Source: CAWEHQ01 sp051001995 (GTDB taxonomy: Bacteria; Actinomycetota; Thermoleophilia; Solirubrobacterales; Thermoleophilaceae). Taken from it: a stretch of DNA of 8,717 nt. How positions within the stretch are numbered: position 1 is the first letter of the stretch; every line of letters begins with the position of its first letter. The position numbers and the translations under genes are program-made. Location: contig JBPCMT010000063.1 in the NCBI GenBank assembly GCA_051001995.1, positions 1 through 8,717 of the forward strand. Reading direction: 5' to 3'. The notes beneath the pieces were generated by a model. That model saw nothing but the letters and a program-made list of their open reading frames with translations, did not search any database and was not told the DNA's origin. Shown here piece by piece: positions 1 to 5,325 of the stretch.

Positions 1-21
1 CGCCGACACACACGTTTCCTT

Positions 22-66
22 TGCGAAGTGGTCATCGAGAAAGACTTGCTTCAAGACCAGTTCGCA
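22..66. repeat. Imperfect inverted repeat, 12-nt arms
   Basis: Arm TGCGAAGTGGTC (22-33) is the reverse complement of GACCAGTTCGCA (55-66) except for one G/G mismatch (28 against 60). The loop is 21 nt. The stretch is less GC-rich than the rest of the window (31 of the first 60 bases are G/C). It could be an operator, the hairpin of a structured RNA, or the end of an upstream transcript; no T-tract follows. The symmetry is read directly from the sequence; the function is unknown. Confidence 0.5.
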
Positions 67-90
67 GGGGCGACACGGCAACGAACGGGT

Positions 91-122
91 GTTGCGCCCC
101 CCGGCCGGCGGGGCGAGGCAAC
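91..122. repeat. GC-rich hairpin
   Basis: GTTGC (91-95) pairs with GCAAC (118-122), and GCCCC (96-100) pairs with GGGGC (110-114). A 3-nt GAG bulge lies at 115-117 and the apical loop is GC-rich (101-109). This gives ten base pairs in total. It is the second of three consecutive inverted repeats upstream of the cupredoxin-like gene. There is no U-tract, so I do not call it a classical terminator. Confidence 0.45.
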
Positions 123-124
123 CG

Positions 125-146
125 GCAAGCCGGGCCGCGGGCTTGC
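125..146. repeat. Hairpin overlapping the putative -35 element
   Basis: GCAAGCC (125-131) pairs perfectly with GGCTTGC (140-146) around an 8-nt loop. The right arm overlaps the candidate -35 hexamer TTGCGC (143-148). It could therefore serve as a protein-binding dyad at the promoter as readily as an RNA stem. Function is inferred from position only. Confidence 0.45.
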
Positions 147-172
147 GCTCCATCGGCCCGCCGGGTTAGGGT
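143..172 (+). promoter_or_regulatory. Putative promoter of the cupredoxin-like gene
   Basis: A -35-like TTGCGC (143-148) is followed after 18 bp by TAGGGT (167-172), which fits the actinobacterial TANNNT -10 pattern. Transcription would start near 179-180, leaving a short leader that contains AGGAGG just before the TTG start at 198. Confidence 0.5.
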
Positions 173-187
173 CGCGCGAAACGACGT

Positions 188-193
188 AGGAGG
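188..193 (+). promoter_or_regulatory. Strong Shine-Dalgarno, fixes TTG start at 198
   Basis: AGGAGG ends 4 nt before TTG at 198-200. It is the best ribosome binding site in the window. It supports starting the exported cupredoxin-like protein at this TTG rather than at the ATG at 21, which would add an arginine-rich, non-protein-like N-terminus. Confidence 0.65.
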
Positions 194-197
194 GTAC

Positions 198-652
198 TTG
201 CGAAGCAACTCGATTCTGACCGCAGGGATCGTCGGTGCGATGGCGCTGATAGCCGCAGGCTACGGCGGCGACGATGAGGCGACGACCGCGGCCGAGGAGG
301 CCGGGGGCGGCGAGATCACGTGACGGCCGACGAATACTCCTTCGAGCTGTCGGGCACGCCCGCGGCCGGGTCTGCGACGTTCTCGCTCGACAACGTCGGC
401 GAGGAGCGCCACGAGTTGATCTTCGCCCAGCTGGCGGAGGGCGCGACCGCCGACGACGCGATCGAGGCGCAGGGCGAGAAGGGCACGACCGAGCTGACCC
501 GCCGGGTCGTCGCGAACCCCGGCGAGGAGGCAACGCAGACGATCGATGCCGAGCTCGAGCCGGCCAACTACCTGCTCGTCTGCGCGCTCTCATCGGAGGG
601 CAAGCCGCACTTCACGCTCGGCCAGCGCGAGGAGTTCGAGATCACCGAGTAG
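198..652 (+). pseudogene. Cupredoxin-like lipoprotein gene, apparently frameshifted
   Basis: Read from TTG 198, the first 41 codons give a signal-peptide-like start: MRSNSILTAG, a hydrophobic run to about residue 21, then GYGGDDEATT and an Ala/Glu/Gly linker, ending at TGA 321-323. The cupredoxin-like domain continues at once in the next frame from 320. Adding one G, so that acgtgacg becomes acg-gtg-acg, restores a smooth GEITVTADEYSFEL strand and a single protein of about 151 residues. This points to a one-base deletion or a sequencing error. The usual lipobox Cys is also absent: codon 261-263 is TAC (Tyr) where TGC would give AAGC. Whether this is a dying gene, a read error or a real two-cistron arrangement cannot be settled here. 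If intact, it would be a surface-anchored protein. Confidence 0.6.
320..652 (+). CDS. Cupredoxin-like domain protein (in-frame part)
   Basis: This is the open frame holding the folded domain: 110 codons from GTG 320, whose first bases overlap the TGA of the signal-peptide frame (GTGA). The pattern resembles plastocyanin/azurin-like secreted domains: a strand ADEYSFEL (3-10), a core FSLDNVGEERHEL (21-33), a proline/glycine turn before YLLVCAL (84-90), and a closing GKPHFTLGQ (94-102). Candidate type-1 copper ligands are His31, Cys88 and His97. The usual Met position appears as Gln102. On its own this frame lacks an export signal, so it most likely belongs to the longer interrupted gene that starts at 198. 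Its stop (650-652) lies inside the 3' end of the opposing gene, an 11-bp tail overlap. Copper binding is inferred from spacing only. The fold assignment is moderate; the substrate or redox partner is unknown. Confidence 0.6.
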   Translation: MTADEYSFELSGTPAAGSATFSLDNVGEERHELIFAQLAEGATADDAIEAQGEKGTTELTRRVVANPGEEATQTIDAELEPANYLLVCALSSEGKPHFTLGQREEFEITE

Positions 653-1622
653 GCGCTCGACCCGTCTCCTCGGATAGCGGGTTCTCGTAGACGTCCTTCT
701 CCCACGGCGGCGCGATCTCGGGGTCGAGCGGTCGGTAGTCCTCCGTGTCGAGTCGCTCGATCGGGACGAGCCGCAACCCGGGCGCGGTGGTGGTCCGCTC
801 GCGCAGGTCGGGCCCGGGGTAGAGCGGCGCGTAGCTGTGCTGGAGCCGGAGCGACGAGAGCGGAGCTCCTAACGACAGCTCGACGCGCTCGAGGTCTGAG
901 CGCAGCGGGATGTGCCCGGCGTGACTCCCCTTCGACACCCGGGTCCAACCGGTCGGCGGCCCCCAGGTGTTCCGGCAGCGCAGCTGCTTGCACCACTGGT
1001 AGTTGTGGTGAGACGAGGCCCTGGCGGTGGCGGCGCCCGCCGGGTCGATCCTGACCTGGTAGTGCTCCCAGTCGTCGGCGTGGTAGCCCGGGTAGTCCCA
1101 GCTCCCGGTCAGCGCCCGCGAGGCCAGCCGAACGACGGGCCCGGCGGCCTCGAAAGCGCGATCGGAGCCGAGCGCTGTGGTGTTCGAGTCCGGGTAGTAG
1201 AGGTGGTACTGGATGAAGGTCTCGCCGCCCTTGCGGACGAGGTGGGTGAACGCGGTGGCCGGATGGTTGCCGTCGGTCGTTCGATGGGCGTCGAGGTCGG
1301 GATCGTCCGGCGCCTCGGCACACTCCGGCGAGCGGCAGTCGCGGTAGTCCACCGGCAGCTGGAGCTCGCCCCGCTCGTAGACGATGCTCGGCGCGTGGCG
1401 GCGGACCAGCTCGGCGTCGCGCTCTCCGTAGGCGGCGACCAGCTCGTCGTCGCCGTCGTCGCATCCGCCCTCGACGGCACACACGAGCGCATGCGATATC
1501 GCCGCCCCGAGGGAACGGCCGTCGACCGTCGGGGCCACTAGCCCGAGCGACCCGAGGGCGATCGCCACCACCACGACGATCCCCGTCCATTCCACCGTCG
1601 CGGCGCCGCGCTCTTCTCGCAC
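642..1622 (-). CDS. Pilin-like N-terminus fused to VPS62-like domain
   Basis: This is a 326-residue protein starting at GTG 1620-1622. Residues 1-30 look like a TadE/Flp-type pilin leader: MREERG, then AATVEW with Glu11 at +5 after a possible prepilin cleavage following Gly6, then a hydrophobic helix (about 13-30). The remainder is predicted to be outside the membrane. It carries features of VPS62-like (DUF946-type) domains: TFIQYHLYYP (135-144), HADDWEHYQVRI (181-192) and SKGSHAGHIP (230-239), the His/Trp/Glu and GSHA signatures of that fold. Six cysteines (48, 54, 96, 101, 211, 216) could form disulfides, consistent with export. A TACGGT box 7 nt upstream and no Shine-Dalgarno suggest a leaderless transcript. 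Family membership is from motif memory and function is unknown. It could be a minor pseudopilin or simply a membrane-tethered surface protein. Confidence 0.75.
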   Translation of the reverse strand: MREERGAATVEWTGIVVVVAIALGSLGLVAPTVDGRSLGAAISHALVCAVEGGCDDGDDELVAAYGERDAELVRRHAPSIVYERGELQLPVDYRDCRSPECAEAPDDPDLDAHRTTDGNHPATAFTHLVRKGGETFIQYHLYYPDSNTTALGSDRAFEAAGPVVRLASRALTGSWDYPGYHADDWEHYQVRIDPAGAATARASSHHNYQWCKQLRCRNTWGPPTGWTRVSKGSHAGHIPLRSDLERVELSLGAPLSSLRLQHSYAPLYPGPDLRERTTTAPGLRLVPIERLDTEDYRPLDPEIAPPWEKDVYENPLSEETGRAPTR

Positions 1623-1629
1623 GATGGCG

Positions 1630-1635
1630 ACCGTA
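1630..1635 (-). promoter_or_regulatory. -10 box of the pilin/VPS62-like gene (leaderless)
   Basis: On the minus strand TACGGT (TANNNT) sits 7 nt before the GTG start at 1622. Transcription would begin at or within a base or two of the start codon. No ribosome binding site precedes the start, which agrees with leaderless initiation. No good -35 is visible. Confidence 0.45.
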
Positions 1636-1742
1636 GGGAAGCGCCGCAGACGCGAGTGCGAAAAGACCGGCGGGAGCGTGACGGTTGGGCGTCAAAGCGC
1701 GCGCAACACCGGGGAGTGCCTCGCCGCCCGCCGGGGTGGTGG

Positions 1743-1748
1743 TACCGT
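1743..1748 (+). promoter_or_regulatory. -10 box of the small membrane protein gene (leaderless)
   Basis: TACCGT (TANNNT) lies 6 nt before ATG 1755, which places the transcription start at the A of the start codon. This arrangement decides the start in favour of 1755 over the upstream in-frame ATG at 1656. Confidence 0.5.
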
Positions 1749-1754
1749 CGGCCG

Positions 1755-2105
1755 ATGATTACGCGCCCCCGCTGGCTCGCGGGGTGGGCACTTCTCTCGC
1801 TCACCTATCTGTCGCTGGCGGTGGTGCGCGTCCTGTCGGGCGGCGACCTCGGCGCGGCGGTCGTCTACGTGGTGGCCGGGGCCGTCACGTTCGGCTTCGC
1901 CGCCGCTGTGCTCCCGTTCGTCGTGCCTCCGCGCTCGGACGGGGACGACGACGACTCATCCGACGGCGGTGGCGGGCCTGGTGGCGACGAGCCCGACCCG
2001 CCTCCGTGGTGGCCGGAGTTCGAGCGCGACTTCCGCCGCCACGCCGACGGGCACGGCGGCGCCCCGGGTCGATCCCCGCGCCCGCGCGAGCGGACCCCCG
2101 CGTAG
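1755..2105 (+). CDS. Small two-TM protein with WWPEFE motif
   Basis: A 116-residue protein from ATG 1755. It has two hydrophobic segments (about 8-26 and 33-56) separated by a short GGD turn. A very acidic and glycine-rich linker follows (SDGDDDDSSDGGGG, 61-74), then a proline/tryptophan motif PPPWWPEFERDFRRHADG (82-99) and an Arg/Pro-rich tail. A two-helix hairpin with both ends in the cytosol is likely; the basic N-terminus (MITRPR) supports this. I have seen WWPEFE-type tails in small actinobacterial membrane proteins but know of no assigned function. The gene ends 22 bp before the convergent GMC oxidase gene and is divergent from the pilin/VPS62-like gene. The reading frame is well supported by the start context and the coherent hydrophobic profile; the role is unknown. 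Confidence 0.7.
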   Translation: MITRPRWLAGWALLSLTYLSLAVVRVLSGGDLGAAVVYVVAGAVTFGFAAAVLPFVVPPRSDGDDDDSSDGGGGPGGDEPDPPPWWPEFERDFRRHADGHGGAPGRSPRPRERTPA

Positions 2106-2127
2106 TAGCCCGGCGCGCGGTCCGCCG

Positions 2128-4101
2128 TCAGGCGGCTTCCACGATCATGTCCGCGGTCCGGTGCGCTAGCGCCATGATCGAGACCATCGGGTTGACGCCC
2201 GGCGCGGTCGGGAACGCCGAGGCGTCGCCGATCCACACACCCCGGGTGTCGTGCAGCTGGCCGCGCCCGTCGGCGACCGAGGTCTGTGGGTCCGCGCCCA
2301 TGCGGCACGCGCCCATCTGGTGCGCGGTGAAGCACGCGACGTCGTTCGGAGCGTAGGACGCGCCCTCGACCGCTTCGAGAAACGCGTCGAAGTCCTCCCC
2401 GTGGCGCCAGCGCACGGCGCGCGTGTGCCCGGTGACGATCTGGCGCGCTCCCGCCGCCTGGTGCAGCTTGGCGAGCTCGACGTTCGCCCGCACCGCCAGG
2501 CGCGCGTCCACCGGGTCGTCGAGCCCCCAGCGCACGACCGCACGCCCCAGCGGGTCGAGCACCACCTCGCCCGCTCCGTGGTCGCGCGCGACCGAGATGA
2601 ACGGCGCCTGCCAGCGCAGCGTCTGCATCAGCTCCTTGTGGGCGGCGCCGTCCTCCCATGGGAGGGTGCCGCTGAAGAGGCCCGGGAAGACCCCCGTCCC
2701 CTCGAGCAGGAAGCCGAAGCCGTCCTCGAGCGCGTCGAACTCGTCCGAGACGAGCGACTGGATCTGGCCGGTCCAGCCCTCGATCGGCTCGTCGTAGACG
2801 CCGATCGTCACGTAGGCCGGGTGCAGCCGCAGGTTCTTGCCGACCGCCGGCCCACCGATCCCCGAGCGCAGCAGCAACGCGGGCGACTCGACTGAGCCGC
2901 AGGCCACGACCACGGTCGGCGCCTCGACAACCAATCGCGCCGGAGAGCCGTCGGGCCGGGTCACCGTGGCCTCGACGCCCGTGGCGCGACCACCGTCGCA
3001 GACGACGCGCTCGACCCGGCAGCCGACCACGGCGCGCGCTCCGGCATCCGAGGCGTCCTGGAGCCAGGTCTTCATCGCCGAGCGCTTGCAGCCCTGCTGG
3101 CAGCCGGTCGGGCAGTAGCCGCAGTAGACGGGGTCGTCGTTCAGGGTCGCGTTGCGCACGATCGGCCGGTGCTCGAGGCCACGCGCGTCGAGGCCCTCCA
3201 TCAGCCTCTGGTGCGTGTTGTTCTGCTTGGTCGCCTCGGTGTTGGCGCCGAGCCGCTCGGCGACCGCATCGATGCGGGCCTCGTAGTCCGGGTGGTCCAC
3301 GCCCTCGAGCCCGAGCTCGGCCCACTCGCGCCGGATCCGCTCGGGCGTGCGGATGCAGTTCATGTAGTTGACGACCGTGCCGCCGCCGAGCGTCGAGCCG
3401 GCGAGCACGTTGATCGAGCCGCTCTCAGAGCGTACGAGCCCGCCGCCGTAGTACAGCTCCTGCATCCCCACGAGCTCGAGCTGCTTGAAGTCCTGCTCGT
3501 TGCGGTAACCGCCCATCTCGAGCACGAGCACGCTGCGGCCGGCCTCGGCCAACCGCGCAGCGATCACCGAGCCGCCGGCCCCGGAGCCGACCACGCAGAC
3601 GTCGGCCTCGAGCGTCGCGTCGTCCTCGACCTCGGCGACCGTGATCGTCTTCGGCGCCTCCTCGGCCGACGGCGGCGCGGAGATCGGTCCGGGGTAGCCG
3701 ATCGCCTCCCAGTTGGGGTTGCGGCCCCGCTCGTCCGGGAGCGCGTAGAAGAGCAGCGTCACGAGCTGCTTGAGGCCCTGCAGGCCAGCCTTGGCCTCGG
3801 GGTCGGCATCGGCGGTCCCGTGCAGCAGCTGCGTGCGCCCCTCCAGCGGGAGCTCGGCCATGCCGCGCTCGGCGAGCGCGTCGAGCAGGCCCGCGAACCC
3901 CTGGACCTCCTCGGCGCTCATGGTCTCCGGGATCATGGCCTCGATGCGCGCGGGTATGCCCATGTCGCTCGCCGCGCGCGCCATGAAGTCGCGCTCCACG
4001 GGATCGTGGGTATCCGCCTCGACTGCCGGCACGTAGGTGTCGCAGATCGCAGCGAGCGTCGCCCGCTGCGCGTCGGTCAGGACCTCGGCTGTCACCGCCA
4101 C
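2128..4101 (-). CDS. GMC oxidoreductase, long-chain alcohol oxidase type
   Basis: A 657-residue flavoprotein starting at GTG 4099-4101. Residues 8-125 form a helical N-terminal domain (LTDAQRATLAAICDTYVP) like gluconate-2-dehydrogenase subunit 3 or the N-terminus of fatty alcohol oxidases. The FAD-binding Rossmann fold follows: VCVVGSGAGGS (168-178) with Glu195 closing the second strand, then the GMC signature GSTLGGGTVVNYM (235-247). Four cysteines, CGYCPTGCQQGC (327-338), sit where this branch usually carries a Cys-rich motif. The C-terminal catalytic part has FTAHQMGACRMG with His594 and PGVNPMVSIMALA with Asn637, the expected His/Asn pair. There is no signal peptide. It probably oxidises an alcohol group of a lipid-like or sterol-like substrate to a carbonyl; the electron acceptor is unknown. 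It is transcribed divergently from an acyl-CoA dehydrogenase, which fits lipid oxidation. The family is confident, the substrate is not. Confidence 0.9.
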   Translation of the reverse strand: MAVTAEVLTDAQRATLAAICDTYVPAVEADTHDPVERDFMARAASDMGIPARIEAMIPETMSAEEVQGFAGLLDALAERGMAELPLEGRTQLLHGTADADPEAKAGLQGLKQLVTLLFYALPDERGRNPNWEAIGYPGPISAPPSAEEAPKTITVAEVEDDATLEADVCVVGSGAGGSVIAARLAEAGRSVLVLEMGGYRNEQDFKQLELVGMQELYYGGGLVRSESGSINVLAGSTLGGGTVVNYMNCIRTPERIRREWAELGLEGVDHPDYEARIDAVAERLGANTEATKQNNTHQRLMEGLDARGLEHRPIVRNATLNDDPVYCGYCPTGCQQGCKRSAMKTWLQDASDAGARAVVGCRVERVVCDGGRATGVEATVTRPDGSPARLVVEAPTVVVACGSVESPALLLRSGIGGPAVGKNLRLHPAYVTIGVYDEPIEGWTGQIQSLVSDEFDALEDGFGFLLEGTGVFPGLFSGTLPWEDGAAHKELMQTLRWQAPFISVARDHGAGEVVLDPLGRAVVRWGLDDPVDARLAVRANVELAKLHQAAGARQIVTGHTRAVRWRHGEDFDAFLEAVEGASYAPNDVACFTAHQMGACRMGADPQTSVADGRGQLHDTRGVWIGDASAFPTAPGVNPMVSIMALAHRTADMIVEAA

Positions 4102-4107
4102 CTTGCT

Positions 4108-4113
4108 CTCCCC
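4108..4113 (-). promoter_or_regulatory. Ribosome binding site of the GMC gene
   Basis: On the minus strand GGGGAG lies 6 nt before GTG 4101, inside an AAAGGGGAGAG purine run. It supports this GTG as the start. Confidence 0.5.
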
Positions 4114-4129
4114 TTTACCTCGCTCGCCT

Positions 4130-4162
4130 CGGGCGCGATCCTACCTGCGCGATCTTCGCCCG
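4130..4162. promoter_or_regulatory. Dyad in the divergent GMC / acyl-CoA dehydrogenase promoter region
   Basis: CGGGCG (4130-4135) is the reverse complement of CGCCCG (4157-4162). Each arm is followed inward by a GATC (4137-4140 and 4151-4154), giving a near-symmetric 33-bp element. The same interval contains a tandem GCGCGATC (4133-4140 and 4147-4154). It covers the minus-strand -10 TAGGAT (4138-4143) and abuts the plus-strand -10. It is therefore well placed to let one regulator control both genes. No regulator gene is visible in the window. Confidence 0.4.
4138..4143 (-). promoter_or_regulatory. -10 box of the GMC gene
   Basis: Minus-strand TAGGAT (TANNNT) lies 36 nt upstream of the GTG start. 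This leaves a leader of about 30 nt with the GGGGAG ribosome binding site. The -35 region is weak. Confidence 0.4.
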
Positions 4163-4164
4163 GC

Positions 4165-4170
4165 TAGCAT
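4165..4170 (+). promoter_or_regulatory. -10 box of the acyl-CoA dehydrogenase gene
   Basis: TAGCAT (TANNNT) lies 10 nt before GTG 4181. The transcript would have a leader of only a few bases or none. There is no Shine-Dalgarno before the GTG. This supports start 4181 over the in-frame ATG at 4037, which lies inside the divergent GMC gene. Confidence 0.45.
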
Positions 4171-4180
4171 CCCGCGGCCG

Positions 4181-5314
4181 GTGGACCTCGACCTCACAGA
4201 CGAGCAGCGCGACGTCCAACGGCTGGTGCGGGACTTCGCCGACGGCGAGGTGCGCCCGGTGGCCGAGGAGCTCGACCGCGAGAAGCGCTTCCCGTACGAG
4301 ATCGTCCGCAAGCTCGGCGAGCTCGGCCTGATGGGCATCCCGTACCCCCAGGAGCACGGCGGCGGCGGCGCGGACACGCTCTCCTACGCACTCGCGATTG
4401 AGGAGCTCGCGCGGGTGGACTCGTCGGTGGCGATCACGGTCGCCGCGCACACCTCGCTCGGCACCTACCCGATCGCGGCGTTCGGCGACGAGGCGCTGCG
4501 CGCGGAGTGGCTGCCGGAGCTCTGCTCCGGGCGCAGGCTCGGCGCGTTCGGCTTGACCGAGCCAGAGGCGGGCTCGGACGCCGGCGCCGTCCGGACCACG
4601 GCGCGCGAGGAGAAAGGCGAGTGGATGATCGACGGCGCCAAGCAGTTCATCACCAACGCCGGCACGGAGATCTCGGGCTGCGTGACGATCACCGCTCGGA
4701 CCGGCGACGACGAGATCTCGAACTTCCTCGTCCCCAACGGTACCCCCGGCTACTCGGTCGAGGCCCCCTACCGCAAGATGGGCTGGAACGCCTCCGACAC
4801 GCGGCCGCTGGCGTTCGACGGCTGCCGCGTGCCCGCCGGCAACCTCGTCGGCCGCCGCGGCGGCGGGCTGCGGCAGTTCCTCGAGACGCTGGCGGGCGGC
4901 CGGATCAGCGTCTCGGCGATGGGCGTGGGGCTGGCGCAGGGCGCGCTCGACGAGGCGCTCGCCTACGCGAAGGAGCGGCGCGCGTTCGGACAGCCGATCT
5001 CGCGCTTCCAGGCGATCCAGGGCAAGCTCGCCGACATGGCGACGGAGATCGAGGCGGCGCGACTGCTCACCTACCGCGCCGCGGCGCTCAAGGACGCCGG
5101 CCGCGACTACGCGCTCGCCGCCACGCAGGCCAAGCTCAAGACCGGCCGCCTCGCGGTGCGCGCCACCGAGGAGGCGGTGCAGATCCACGGCGGCTACGGC
5201 TACATCGAGGAGTACCCGGTCTGCCGCTTCTACCGCGACGCGAAGATCCTGACGATCGGCGAGGGCACCGACGAGGTGCAGCAGATGATCATCGCCAGGG
5301 CGCTCGGGGCCTGA
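4181..5314 (+). CDS. Acyl-CoA dehydrogenase
   Basis: A 377-residue protein, the usual length for a soluble acyl-CoA dehydrogenase. It should introduce the alpha,beta double bond into an acyl-CoA using FAD and pass electrons to electron-transfer flavoprotein. The N-terminal helical domain begins LTDEQRDVQRLVRDFA (5-20). The FAD/acyl-CoA signature FGLTEPEAGSDAG is at 123-135 and KQFITNAG at 154-161. The C-terminal helical domain has ERRAFGQPISRFQAIQ (265-280) and IHGGYGYIEEYPVCRFYRD (335-353). IGEGTDEVQ (359-367) places the likely catalytic base at Glu361, the position used by short-chain and branched-chain enzymes. The start is set by the nearby -10 box and by family length. It is divergent from the GMC oxidase, and a glycosyltransferase gene begins 11 bp after its stop, so read-through transcription is likely. 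Chain-length preference cannot be told; amino-acid catabolism is an alternative to fatty acid oxidation. Confidence 0.93.
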   Translation: MDLDLTDEQRDVQRLVRDFADGEVRPVAEELDREKRFPYEIVRKLGELGLMGIPYPQEHGGGGADTLSYALAIEELARVDSSVAITVAAHTSLGTYPIAAFGDEALRAEWLPELCSGRRLGAFGLTEPEAGSDAGAVRTTAREEKGEWMIDGAKQFITNAGTEISGCVTITARTGDDEISNFLVPNGTPGYSVEAPYRKMGWNASDTRPLAFDGCRVPAGNLVGRRGGGLRQFLETLAGGRISVSAMGVGLAQGALDEALAYAKERRAFGQPISRFQAIQGKLADMATEIEAARLLTYRAAALKDAGRDYALAATQAKLKTGRLAVRATEEAVQIHGGYGYIEEYPVCRFYRDAKILTIGEGTDEVQQMIIARALGA

Positions 5315-5325
5315 CGCGCCGCGCC

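Noticed and set aside
1..186. Possible C-terminal tail of a gene entering from the left (frame 1, open to TAG 187)
   Set aside because: No codon-position bias or recognisable motif, and the stretch is full of inverted repeats; all three plus frames are open here by chance.
21..197. N-terminal extension of the cupredoxin-like gene from ATG 21
   Set aside because: Arg-rich, not protein-like, and it runs through the inverted repeats and promoter; AGGAGG at 188-193 points to TTG 198.
568..1695. 375-codon minus-strand frame over the pilin/VPS62-like gene
   Set aside because: Low-complexity Arg/Gly composition; the alternative frame has a pilin-like leader, paired cysteines and VPS62-like motifs.
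1690..1695. Minus-strand TTGACG resembling a -35 element for the pilin/VPS62-like gene
   Set aside because: No TANNNT box at 16-19 bp from it; the plausible -10 at 1630-1635 is far too distant.
2122..2135. Hairpin CCGCC-GTCA-GGCGG between the convergent small membrane protein and GMC genes
   Set aside because: Only a 5-bp stem, it includes the GMC stop codon and lacks a T-tract, so it is not convincing as a terminator.
3169..4167. 332-codon plus-strand frame opposite the GMC gene
   Set aside because: Antisense shadow with Arg/Leu/Val-biased composition and no motif, against a gene with full GMC signatures.
4507..5325. Upstream in-frame extension of the GT-C gene within the acyl-CoA dehydrogenase gene
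   Set aside because: The translation is Arg-rich with no motif; protein-like sequence begins only at GTG 5326.
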